Shown in pieces: positions 36,601 to 45,576 of a DNA stretch of 53,440 nucleotides. The translations under genes and the position numbers were made by a program. This DNA comes from Vulcanimicrobiota bacterium (lineage in GTDB: Bacteria > Vulcanimicrobiota > Vulcanimicrobiia > Vulcanimicrobiales > Vulcanimicrobiaceae): contig PLTN01000160.1 in assembly GCA_003164495.1 (NCBI GenBank), positions 1,727 to 55,166 of the forward strand. Direction: 5' to 3'. The first letter of the stretch is position 1. Each line of letters opens with the position of its first letter. A model generated the notes under the pieces. That model saw only the letters and a program-made list of their open reading frames with translations. It had not been told where the DNA came from and did no database searches.

Positions 36601-36974
36601 TCGCCGAGCGGTTCGGCGACGAGATACGGCGCCAGTTCGAGCGCGAGTTGCGGGTCGTAGGCGAACGGATACTGCTCCGCCGAGGCTTCGAGGAAGAAGT
36701 CGAACGGGTTGATGACCGCGAGATCGGCGACCAGGTCGACGGTGACCGACAGCTCTTCGGTGGGGTCGGGCACGAGCACGCGCGCAAGCCAATTCGCTTG
36801 CGGATCTTGCTGCCAGTTGAGGAAGTGTTTCGCCGGTTGGACCTCGAGCCGGTAGGCCGTGATCGGCGTCCGGCAATGCGGCGCGGGCCGCAAACGGATC
36901 ACCTGCGGGCCGAGGCTGACCCGCCGGTCGTAGGTGTACCGTGTCATGTGGTGGAGCGCCACCCGAATACTCAT
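33663..36974 (-). CDS. transglutaminase-DUF2126 protein (COOH-NH2 ligase-like)
   Basis: 1103 residues. N-terminal transglutaminase module to about 290 with Cys180 (RRSGSCRD), His229 (DLHAWCE) and Asp245 (GLDPTSG). The remainder is DUF2126: LTMGGEPTFVSVDDMDAEEW, HYGQGKWYPGEPLPRW, a Gly loop GTGGGNHIVVGAATP and SLSYMFSGLFIGPTSQAPR. DUF2126 is related to glutamate-cysteine ligase-type carboxylate-amine ligases. It heads the cluster that includes the ATP-grasp/Alpha-E fusion and the small transglutaminase, the predicted peptide synthesis and processing system described by comparative genomics. Substrates remain unknown. Confidence 0.9.
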   Translation of the reverse strand: MSIRVALHHMTRYTYDRRVSLGPQVIRLRPAPHCRTPITAYRLEVQPAKHFLNWQQDPQANWLARVLVPDPTEELSVTVDLVADLAVINPFDFFLEASAEQYPFAYDPQLALELAPYLVAEPLGERFETYLAAIDRAPKPTTAFIFALNAGLQRDIGYVIRMEPGVQTPDETLERRSGSCRDSAWLLVNLLRRLGLAARFSSGYLIQLKADVQALDGPSGAAQDFTDLHAWCEVYLPGAGWVGLDPTSGLFAGEGHIPLACAASPLSASPISGTVDPCEVTFGFEMSVTRVYEPPRVTKPYTEAQWLAIDALGEHVDQELQAGDVRLTMGGEPTFVSVDDMDAEEWTTGAVGPTKRDFADTLVRRLRDRFAPGAALHYGQGKWYPGEPLPRWAFALYWRNDGKPMWHDADLIARESAPPRATEADAAALARGVAQRINVDPAFVAPVYEDARTLVVKEGDLPENVTAFDSKLDDPEERARLARSFKRGLNVPAAYVLPVQRWNAIHAGRWRSEHWTTRVGRLQLVPGDSPAGLRLPLASLPHLEEHDRPAIVPRDPFAPLAPLPDANASEDPFAPPQQFVSAGAADPRRQQQFVEQGIAIDGSVRTAISIEPRDGRLCVFMPPTESASDYLELLGAVEQSAAELGQPVHIEGYAPPYDPRINVIKVTPDPGVIEVNIHPARSWREAVAITNTIYEEAHQARLTTEKFQLDGKHTGTGGGNHIVVGAATPVDSPFLRRPDLLKSIVAFWQNHPSLSYMFSGLFIGPTSQAPRVDEARLDSLYELEIAFSEVPPRSSARVSPWLVDRIFRNLLIDVTGSTHRTEICIDKLYSPEGPAGRLGLVEFRSFEMPPHAEMSLAQQLLIRALIARFWDEPYNAGLVRWGTTLHDRFMLPHFVWTDFLDVLRDLRAHGFAFDPAWFRPHWEFRFPLYGSVQYDGVKLELRGALEPWNVMGEEGTAGGTVRYVDGSVERLEITISGFTAGRHHVLVNGRRVPLTATTIDAAVGGVRYRAWRGPHALHPTIAPHGPIVCEIWDEYVSRSLGGCTYHIAHPGGRNYTTFPVNAYEAEGRRLARFEPFGYTPGIFVPPAATPNPDFPHTLDLRRR

Positions 36975-37110
36975 CTACACTACACTCGCGTTTATACGGC
37001 GAGGGCCTACCGTAAAATGGGACGAGTTTGAGCCCGGCGACGCACCGCGGGGCAGGCGAACAACTGTTCGATCCCGGAGGGGCTCGTTTGACCTCGCAGA
37101 ACCGGTCGGC

Positions 37111-38058
37111 GTGCCGACGGTGCGTTTGGTGAACCGCGCGCAGGCGATACGCGCGTTCGGTGCGTTCGCCGGGGCCTTCGCCGTGCTCGGGGCCGACACG
37201 ACGCCGGCGAAGATCATCGTCGGACCGGGTGTTTCGCCCGACATGGCGGCGTTCTATCGCGGCATCGAGTCGGGAGCGTTCAAGAACGCCGGGCTCGACC
37301 TGCAAGTCGAGACGGTCGGGCCGGGTGGAACCGGGATCGCTGCGGCGATCGGTGGTTCCGTTAACGTCGCGTACGCGAATTTCTTCACGCTGTCGGAAGC
37401 GTTCAGCCGCGGTATTCCGATCCGGCTCGTTGCGCCCGGCACGCTTTACCGCGCCACGACGCCGACGGCGCGCCTGCTGGTGGGGCCGAACTCCGACGTG
37501 CACGCGCCGGCGGATCTCGCCGGTAAGGTCGTCGGCTTGAACCAGTTGCACGATCTTCTCGGCCTCGCGATGTTCGCCTGGCTCGACAAGAACGGTGTCG
37601 ATCGAACGAAGGTGCAGTTCGTCGAAGTGCCGCCGCGCTCGATGATGCCGGGACTCGAATCGAAGCACCTCGATGCGGCGTTCATCTTCGAGCCTTTCAC
37701 GGGTTCGATGATGGCGCAGGGTGCGAAGGTGCTCGGAACGCCGTTCGATGCGATTGCCGCCCGCTGGATGCCGACGGCATGGTTCACCGTCGACACGTGG
37801 TCGAAGGATCACCGCGCGACGGCGCAGCGCTTCGGTGAGGTGCTGATGAGCATCTACCCGTATGTCAACGCGCACTACCTCGATCTCATTCCGATGATCT
37901 CGGGGTTTTCGAAGCTTTCGCCGGACACGCTGCGCACGATGACGCCGGTGTTTGCCGCGCCGTCATTCGACACCGCGACGATGCAGCCGGTGATCGATGC
38001 GGCCGTCAAGTACGGCTGGATCGCGAAGACCTTCGACGCCCGCACCATGATATTGTAG
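37111..38058 (+). CDS. NMT1/SsuA-type substrate-binding protein 6
   Basis: About 315 residues; the start is uncertain among GTG codons at 37111, 37120 and 37129, none with a clear ribosome site (a GGAGG lies 30 bases upstream of the first). Signal-like RLVNRAQAIRAFGAFAGAF. Core: PADLAGKVVGLNQLHDL, AWLDKNGVDRTKVQFVEVP, AWFTVDTWSKDHR. It is divergent from the DUF2126 gene, with a 136-base gap that must hold both promoters. Followed after 9 bases by the TAXI-like gene. Confidence 0.8.
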   Translation: MPTVRLVNRAQAIRAFGAFAGAFAVLGADTTPAKIIVGPGVSPDMAAFYRGIESGAFKNAGLDLQVETVGPGGTGIAAAIGGSVNVAYANFFTLSEAFSRGIPIRLVAPGTLYRATTPTARLLVGPNSDVHAPADLAGKVVGLNQLHDLLGLAMFAWLDKNGVDRTKVQFVEVPPRSMMPGLESKHLDAAFIFEPFTGSMMAQGAKVLGTPFDAIAARWMPTAWFTVDTWSKDHRATAQRFGEVLMSIYPYVNAHYLDLIPMISGFSKLSPDTLRTMTPVFAAPSFDTATMQPVIDAAVKYGWIAKTFDARTMIL

Positions 38059-38067
38059 GAGATCCGA

Positions 38068-38979
38068 GTGACTGAAAAGATCCGGCTGCGCTCGATCGAG
38101 GGCATGGGCGAGAACTGGGCCACGATCATGCGCTGGGCCGACGCGGCGTTCCGCGCCGCCGGCTTCGAGACGGAGCTCGAGCGCAAAGGCCGCGACGGAA
38201 TCGACACCTGCCGCTGGCTTGCATCGGGCGAAACCGACGTTACGGTCAGCCTCACGTCGGCAGCCGCGATGGCCGACCGCTCGACCGGCGTGTTTCGCGG
38301 CGAGAACCTGCGCGGCGTGCGCGGCCTCGCCGGCATGATTCACGCGGGACATTACTTCCACAACATCGTGAAAGCCGACACCGGCGTGCGCGAATTTTCC
38401 GATCTGGCGCGCCTGAAACCAAAACTCGGCCTGTGCATCGCCACCCCGGGGTTTATCGCGGGCCAAATCTCGCGCGCCTATCTGAAACACTACGGGGTCG
38501 ACGTCGATCGCGACATCCCGGCGTGGGGCGGCACGATGTACAACGTCATGCGCGAGTCGACGGCGCAGTGGATGGACGGGCGCGCGAACGCCCTGATGCG
38601 CGAAAACACGCGCTTCCAGGCCGTGGGCCAAGCGTCGGCGATCTACGATCTCGCATTTCTATCGCTCGATCGCGACGTCGCCGAAGCGGTGGCACAAGAA
38701 TACTGCCTCGATATCGTCGAGGTTCCGCCGCGGTCGTTCCGCGGCCAGGAAAAGATGGTCACGACGCTCGCCAATCCGGGCTACTCGATCCTCGTGCGCG
38801 AGGGCCTCTCCGACGACGTCGTGCATCGCCTCGCGCGGGCGCTCGACGTCTCGAGTGCGAGCCACGCGGTCAGCGAGGACATCTTTTACAGCACGCGCCA
38901 CGCCCCGCACGCCGGCGCTCCGCTCCACCCCGGGGCTGCAGCGTACTACGATAACGTCTCAGCGCGGTACGCGCGCTAG
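38068..38979 (+). CDS. TAXI/NMT1-like solute-binding fold protein without signal peptide
   Basis: 303 residues from GTG 38068, with AGGAGAT well placed. The C-terminal PLHPGAAAYYDNV and the region LKPKLGLCIATPGFIAGQ match TAXI-type TRAP receptors. The N-terminus MTEKIRLRSIEGMGENWATI starts directly at the first strand: there is no hydrophobic signal and no lipobox. It is therefore probably cytosolic, which is odd for this fold. It forms a two-gene unit with receptor 6, and its stop overlaps that of receptor 7 in CTAG. It may be an intracellular sensor or an enzyme on a binding-protein scaffold, like THI5. Confidence 0.75.
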   Translation: MTEKIRLRSIEGMGENWATIMRWADAAFRAAGFETELERKGRDGIDTCRWLASGETDVTVSLTSAAAMADRSTGVFRGENLRGVRGLAGMIHAGHYFHNIVKADTGVREFSDLARLKPKLGLCIATPGFIAGQISRAYLKHYGVDVDRDIPAWGGTMYNVMRESTAQWMDGRANALMRENTRFQAVGQASAIYDLAFLSLDRDVAEAVAQEYCLDIVEVPPRSFRGQEKMVTTLANPGYSILVREGLSDDVVHRLARALDVSSASHAVSEDIFYSTRHAPHAGAPLHPGAAAYYDNVSARYAR

Positions 38980-39935
38980 GCGCGCGGCACGACGTCGCTG
39001 AACAACTCGGCGGCCGGATACTCCTTGTCGATCATCTTGAATTTCGCCGCGGCCGCGATGACGGGCTGAACGTCGGCCGGGCTCAGGGTCGTCGAAAAAA
39101 CGGCGCGCTTCATCTTGAGCGCAGCAGCGCGGTCCATGCCGGTGTAGTCGAGCACGTCCTTGAGCGTGTCATCGGGGTGGGTGTTCACGTAGGCCGATGC
39201 ATCGCTCATCACGTGCGCGAAACGCAACGCCACCGCGTGATTCTTCGCAACCCAGTCGCGGGTCGAGAACCAGCACGTGTTCGCGAAGCGCGGCGCGAGG
39301 TTCGATGCGACCCGCGAGAGCAGGCGAACCTTGGGATTGGCCATAGCTTCGGCATATGCGCTGCCGGTCAGCACGATGCCGTCGATGCGGCCGGCGTCCA
39401 AGGCGGCGAGGGCCGCCGGCTGGGGGATCTCGACGATTTTCACCGAGCGCCAATCGACGCCGCCGCGATCCATCCAGGTCCAGATCTCGAGGCTGACGAT
39501 GTCGTTCAGTGCGGCGGCGGAGATCGTCTTGCCGATGAAGTCTTTCGGGCCGGCGAGCGGCGAGTTCGCCTGCACGAGCAATCCGCCGTCGGCTTCCGGA
39601 TACATCATCACGTTGGCGGCCGATATCAGCGTGAACGGAATGCCGCGTGTGTGGCCGATGATGATCGCGAGAATGCTCGTGCCGCCGAGATCGAGGCCGC
39701 CACCGGCAACGGCTGCCGCCACGGCCGCGCCGCTCGACATCTTGTCGATCGTCAGCGCGATCCCGGCGCGTTCGAAGAGCCCGGTGCGAATCGCGTAGAG
39801 TGCCGGCGCCGCCGTTTCCGTCGGCGGATGTCCAGCGTGGATCGGAAGCAACGCGGTCTGCGCTGCGAGTCGCGTGGGCGCGAGTGCCAGCGCGCCGAGC
39901 GCCGCGAGCGCGGTTCGCCGATCGACCGGCATCAT
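38976..39935 (-). CDS. NMT1/SsuA-type substrate-binding protein 7
   Basis: 319 residues from ATG 39935, which overlaps the Nudix stop (ATGA). Signal MMPVDRRTALAALGALALAP with cleavage after LAAQ. Core: KMSSGAAVAAAVAGGGLDLG, HTRGIPFTLISAANV, PKDFIGKTISAAALNDI, TWMDRGGVD, WFSTRDWVAKNHA. Last gene of a tetR-glycosyltransferase-Nudix-receptor operon; the ligand may be linked with a glycosylated compound. Confidence 0.85.
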   Translation of the reverse strand: MMPVDRRTALAALGALALAPTRLAAQTALLPIHAGHPPTETAAPALYAIRTGLFERAGIALTIDKMSSGAAVAAAVAGGGLDLGGTSILAIIIGHTRGIPFTLISAANVMMYPEADGGLLVQANSPLAGPKDFIGKTISAAALNDIVSLEIWTWMDRGGVDWRSVKIVEIPQPAALAALDAGRIDGIVLTGSAYAEAMANPKVRLLSRVASNLAPRFANTCWFSTRDWVAKNHAVALRFAHVMSDASAYVNTHPDDTLKDVLDYTGMDRAAALKMKRAVFSTTLSPADVQPVIAAAAKFKMIDKEYPAAELFSDVVPRA

Positions 39936-40333
39936 ACGAGCAGCGGCAAGAGCTGATCGCGAGTGAGCGGCGCGATGTTCAACATGCCGGGGGATGCCGG
40001 GTCGATCCATGCGAGTTCCTCGATTTCCGCGGCCGCCGTTACGTGTGCATCGACGACGATCGAGAACGCCTCGGCAACCACGGTGCCGGGTTCGTTCACG
40101 GCGACGTCTTCAAAGCGCCCGAGATAGGTGAGGTCGTTTGGGGCGATGTGGAGGCCGAGTTCCTCGCACACCTCGCGGCAAACGGCGGCCGCCGGTTCTT
40201 CGCGCGGTTCGATCTTACCGCCGGGCTGAATGAACGTTGCGGTGCCGCGTTTGCGCACCAGCAACGTGCGGCCGTCGGCGCGGCTGACGAGTGCGACGGC
40301 AATCTCGATCGGACGTGAAGTCAGCGGCCGCAC
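39932..40333 (-). CDS. Nudix hydrolase
   Basis: 133 residues. Complete Nudix box from Gly39 to Leu61: GKIEPREE, then REVCEELGL, with the metal-binding glutamates intact. The family hydrolyses nucleoside diphosphates linked to another group. No extra domain shows the substrate. It sits 2 bases after the glycosyltransferase and overlaps receptor 7, so it may clean up nucleotide-sugar or related diphosphates, an inference from position. Confidence 0.85.
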   Translation of the reverse strand: MRPLTSRPIEIAVALVSRADGRTLLVRKRGTATFIQPGGKIEPREEPAAAVCREVCEELGLHIAPNDLTYLGRFEDVAVNEPGTVVAEAFSIVVDAHVTAAAEIEELAWIDPASPGMLNIAPLTRDQLLPLLV

Positions 40334-40335
40334 TT

Positions 40336-41472
40336 CTACCGGGCCGCAAGCAGTGCCTCGATTTCATCCGCGGCATTTGCCGCGCCGTCGATGCCGGCTA
40401 GTGCTTGGGCGCGGGCCTGCGCACGTTGGCGATATGCGGGGCTGGAGAGAACCTGGAGTGCGGCGGCGCGGATGTCGTCGACGCCGGCATCGCCGGCCAG
40501 CGCGCGACCGGCGCCCCATTCCTCGATCGTGGCGGCAACGAACGGTTGATCGCCGGCGAGGCCGGGGATGATGACCATCGGCACGCCGTTGCGCAGCGAG
40601 CGCATCGCGGTTCCGTGTCCGCCGTGTGTCACGATGAGCGCGGCCTTGCGCATGATCGGGTCGTGGGCAGCGTACGGCAGCGCGACCGCGTTGGCCGGCA
40701 TGCGCAGCTCGGCGGGGTCGACGATGCCGCCGGTCGTGGCCACGACGTGGACGTCGAGGGTGCTCAGGGCATCGAGCGCGTGCTGCAGCTTGTCGACGTT
40801 GCGCTGTTCGAAACCGGTGCTGAAGCTGACGAGTACCAGCGGTGTCGGATCGTCCGCTGCCCACGGCAGCGTCGCGGGGACGGCGACCGCCTCGTCTTCC
40901 AGCACGGGTCCGACGTGGCGCGCCATCGCCCATTCGGGCGTGGGCGCTGCGTCGAAGGCGGCCGGCGTTGTAACGATGATCCGTTCGCGTGACTGCCAGA
41001 GTTCGTCCACGCTGGGAAGGCTCTCGAAACCGGCGTGCACGCGCATGCCGTCGAGTGTGGCGAACATCTTGCGCCACATATCGACTTGCCGGAACAGAAA
41101 CGTATGCAGTATCACCGCGCTCGGCCGTCCGAATCCCACAGCTTCATTCAGCGCTGCGGGGAACATCGCGTCGATGAGCACGAGATCGGGCGATTCGGCT
41201 GCCACGATCGCGCGGACTTCCTCCGCCGTCGCCGGTGAGGTGAGATAACATGCCAGGCGCGTGAGAAACACCGGCGGCGGATACCCGCCGACTTGCTCGT
41301 AAGCGCGCGTGATCTCGATCGAGCGGAAGCCCGCGGCGTCGACGCGCGGCACCATCTCGGACCGCCCCGCGAAGGTGACGCTGTGTCCGCGTTCGGCGAG
41401 CACACGGGCGATGCCCAAGCTCGGCGGCAGGTTGCCGCCGCCCGACCAATTGAGCCAGAGAATTCGTGCCAT
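40336..41472 (-). CDS. glycosyltransferase, UDP-glycosyltransferase/MGT (GT1) type
   Basis: 378 residues with a GT-B fold. N-terminal acceptor lobe: GIARVLAERGHSVTFAG. The nucleotide-sugar lobe has the PSPG-like THGGHGTAMRSLRNGVPMV and GDQPFVAATIEEWGAG. Relatives glycosylate macrolides, flavonoids or other lipophilic aglycones. No signal peptide. It lies 3 bases after tetR and 2 before the Nudix gene. A detoxification role is plausible but unproven. Confidence 0.85.
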   Translation of the reverse strand: MARILWLNWSGGGNLPPSLGIARVLAERGHSVTFAGRSEMVPRVDAAGFRSIEITRAYEQVGGYPPPVFLTRLACYLTSPATAEEVRAIVAAESPDLVLIDAMFPAALNEAVGFGRPSAVILHTFLFRQVDMWRKMFATLDGMRVHAGFESLPSVDELWQSRERIIVTTPAAFDAAPTPEWAMARHVGPVLEDEAVAVPATLPWAADDPTPLVLVSFSTGFEQRNVDKLQHALDALSTLDVHVVATTGGIVDPAELRMPANAVALPYAAHDPIMRKAALIVTHGGHGTAMRSLRNGVPMVIIPGLAGDQPFVAATIEEWGAGRALAGDAGVDDIRAAALQVLSSPAYRQRAQARAQALAGIDGAANAADEIEALLAAR

Positions 41473-41475
41473 GGA

Positions 41476-42069
41476 TTACTCCGCGTCGAGGACGCCGGCG
41501 AGCATCTTGCGCATCGTCGACTCCGCCGCGGATCGGCTCAGCGCGAGGTCGCGCCGGAAGAGCTTCCACACGTACACGTCGGTGGTGACGAGCAAGATGT
41601 TGTAGAGTTGTGTGCGGGCACTGCCGCGGCGACGTTCGAGCTGGGGCGCGAAGACGATGCGCACCCATGCGCGATGACCGTTCCGGCCGCCGTCGAGCGA
41701 GGCCTTGAGTGAGGGATGCCGGCGCTCGTCCGCGAGCTGTCCGATGACGTAGTCGCCAATGTTTTCATAGAGGTCGAAGAGCGCGCCGACACCGGCCGCG
41801 AGATCGCCCGGTGGCGTCGCTCGCACCGGTGTACCGGCGTCGGCGCTGCGTTCGAGAGCCGCGAAGATGAGCTTCTCCTTGCTCGCGAACGCGCGCAGGA
41901 TCGTTTGAACCGTCGTCTCGGCGCGCTTGGCCACGTCGTCTAGCGTGAGGTCGTCGAGCCCGCGCTCGATGTAGAGCGCGGCGGCAGCCTCGGCGATACG
42001 GTCCCGGGTTTGCGCCGCCTTCGCGCTGCGGGCGGTCATATCGTATTCCCGCCGCTTCTTCGCTGGCAT
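41476..42069 (-). CDS. TetR family transcriptional regulator
   Basis: 197 residues. N-terminal helix-turn-helix: LTLDDVAKRAETTVQTILRA, followed by SKEKLIFAAL, the TetR signature. The ligand lobe is variable as usual. First gene of the operon with glycosyltransferase, Nudix and receptor 7, so it probably controls its own message. A perfect 12-base palindrome upstream is the candidate operator. Confidence 0.85.
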   Translation of the reverse strand: MPAKKRREYDMTARSAKAAQTRDRIAEAAAALYIERGLDDLTLDDVAKRAETTVQTILRAFASKEKLIFAALERSADAGTPVRATPPGDLAAGVGALFDLYENIGDYVIGQLADERRHPSLKASLDGGRNGHRAWVRIVFAPQLERRRGSARTQLYNILLVTTDVYVWKLFRRDLALSRSAAESTMRKMLAGVLDAE

Positions 42070-42094
42070 GGGTCCAAAATATCATGTTAGTCTA

Positions 42095-42106
42095 ATTGAC
42101 GTCAAT
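42095..42106. promoter_or_regulatory. candidate TetR operator palindrome
   Basis: ATTGACGTCAAT is a perfect 12-base inverted repeat 26 bases before the tetR start. TTGACG, a good -35 hexamer, is contained in it on both strands. On the minus strand GATATT follows 16 bases later as a possible -10. A repressor bound here would block tetR and possibly the divergent gene at 42248. Confidence 0.5.
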
Positions 42107-42247
42107 ATAGAATTCATGTTAATTTTGCTAAAGCTAAATACACCCCCTCAGGACAGTCTGCCGTCCGCGGGGAACGGGATCGCATCTGCTTTCCGCTGAA
42201 GGCGGCCCACAACGCACTTTTACGACCCGATTAAGGAATACAGCGAC

Positions 42248-42748
42248 ATGTTTCTTAGAAGAATGCTCCTAGCGGCTATTTCCGTCGCGATGCTGGCGGC
42301 GCCCGTGTTTGCCCAGAGCACTCCACCGATGAAATTACCGCCGGGTATGACGCCGGCGATCATGAAGATGATGATGGAACCGGGACCCAAGCATCCGGCG
42401 GGACTCCCGCCCGGCGTCGTTCCGGTGGCAGGTTGCATCCCGTCCATGGGCTTCCACTATTCGAAGCCAAAAGATTGGCCGCTCGGTCCGATCTACGGTT
42501 GGTATAATGGCAAGCCGGTTTTCACCGAAGTCATGATCTCAAAGGCGCAATTTGCCAAGGGGATCGATATCGACGGCATCAAGGCGCTGCCGGGTTACAC
42601 CATCAACCACATCGACATCTGGTATGAACCGAATGGCCATCCCGGCATGTCGGTGCCGCATTACGACATCCACGCGTGGTACGTTCCGCACAGCGAACAC
42701 ATGACGTTCTGCGGCAACAAATCCGGCAAGCGTCCGAACTTCGTATAA
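42248..42748 (+). CDS. secreted protein of unknown function, Met/His-rich
   Basis: 166 residues with AAGGA upstream and signal peptide MFLRRMLLAAISVAMLAAPV, cleaved after VFAQ. The mature N-terminus is Pro/Met-rich (MTPAIMKMMMEPG). Later come GCIPSMGFHY, HYDIHAWYVPHSEH and TFCGNKSG; the two Cys could form a disulfide and the His and Met could bind metal. It may belong to the TTHB210-like secreted group, but I am not certain. It precedes receptor 8 by 14 bases and may share its message. Confidence 0.65.
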   Translation: MFLRRMLLAAISVAMLAAPVFAQSTPPMKLPPGMTPAIMKMMMEPGPKHPAGLPPGVVPVAGCIPSMGFHYSKPKDWPLGPIYGWYNGKPVFTEVMISKAQFAKGIDIDGIKALPGYTINHIDIWYEPNGHPGMSVPHYDIHAWYVPHSEHMTFCGNKSGKRPNFV

Positions 42749-42762
42749 CGAAGCCCCGCGGC

Positions 42763-44625
<1,863 letters not shown>

Positions 44626-44627
44626 AC

Positions 44628-45575
44628 CTACGGCTTCGCCGCTGCGGAGCTGATGATCTCCGTCGCGGGAAAAGCTTTCGGAATGAGGCCGTACTTCGCG
44701 GAGATATCGATCAGCGGTTGCAGGTTGCGCGGATCGAGGTAATCGGCAGCGACGCTGCGGCTGCCGTGACGGATCGCGTCGGGCGTTGAACCGGTGAACG
44801 ATGCGGCGATGTCGACCGTGTCGTTGGGATGCGCGTTCGTATATGCCGCCGCCTCGTGCATCGCTTTTGCGAAACGCTCGTAGACGTCGCGGTCGGCATC
44901 GACGGTCGGCGTCAGCACCGCAAAGCCCGCGGCGTCGACGAACGTCGAGAGAACGCTGTAGGGGCTGGCGAATTCCCGCACTCGTCCCGATGCGAGCGCC
45001 TGGCTCGCCGCCGGCTCGGTGAGGATGACGACGTCGGCGCGATGCTCGGCGAGCAGCGCCACCCCGGCGGCCGCCGGAACTTCGATCTCGCGCAAGCTCT
45101 TCGAATCGCCGCCCGCTTTGTCGACCCAGGCAAAGAAGATCGCGGAGTTGATGTCGTGCAGCGCGGCCGATGCCACGGTCTTGCCGTTGAGATCGCGTGC
45201 CGTCGTCAGCGGCGAGTCCTTGAGGACGAGCGCCTTCGAGAGCCCGCCTTTCGGCGTCGTGAGCCCGCCCGGCGCGAGATACTGGATCGGCACGCCGTGC
45301 GCGTGCGCCGCGATGACGACGGCGGTGTTGGTGAACGCAACGTCCGCCGCGTTGCCGCTCAGTGCGGCAGCTGCGGCCGCACCGTTCGGAACGAGCGAGG
45401 TTTGCACGTCGAGCCCGTACTTACGGAAGATGCCGGCCTTGACGCCGTAGTACACGACGGTATAGCCGTCGTTCGCCGGTCCGATCACGCGCACCGTAGC
45501 GAGGTTTTGCCCCGCGACCGGCGCCGTGCGGAAGAGCACGATCAGTGCCAGCAACAAGCCGCACAGCGGTTTCAT
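44628..45575 (-). CDS. NMT1/SsuA-type substrate-binding protein 9
   Basis: 315 residues from ATG 45575, one base after the MetE-like stop. Signal [20 protein letters not shown], cleaved near VAGQ. Core: [63 protein letters not shown], ending IISSAAAKP. Middle gene of a MetE-like, receptor, aldo/keto reductase unit. The ligand is unknown; a methylated thiol or a small acid are guesses only. Confidence 0.85.
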   Translation of the reverse strand: MKPLCGLLLALIVLFRTAPVAGQNLATVRVIGPANDGYTVVYYGVKAGIFRKYGLDVQTSLVPNGAAAAAALSGNAADVAFTNTAVVIAAHAHGVPIQYLAPGGLTTPKGGLSKALVLKDSPLTTARDLNGKTVASAALHDINSAIFFAWVDKAGGDSKSLREIEVPAAAGVALLAEHRADVVILTEPAASQALASGRVREFASPYSVLSTFVDAAGFAVLTPTVDADRDVYERFAKAMHEAAAYTNAHPNDTVDIAASFTGSTPDAIRHGSRSVAADYLDPRNLQPLIDISAKYGLIPKAFPATEIISSAAAKP

Positions 45576-45576
45576 C

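Noticed and set aside
36934-37110. N-terminal extension of receptor 6 from 36934
   Set aside because: The extension overlaps the divergent gene start, is not signal-like and lacks a ribosome site.
36277-37875. 532-residue minus-strand open frame across the DUF2126 gene start and receptor 6
   Set aside because: It is Arg/His-rich without any domain, spans two well-supported genes on different strands, and has no ribosome site. Long chance frames are common at this GC content.
40336-41472. Macrolide resistance glycosyltransferase
   Set aside because: GT1 motifs do not tell the acceptor, and the operon with a receptor and Nudix enzyme gives no support for drug resistance.
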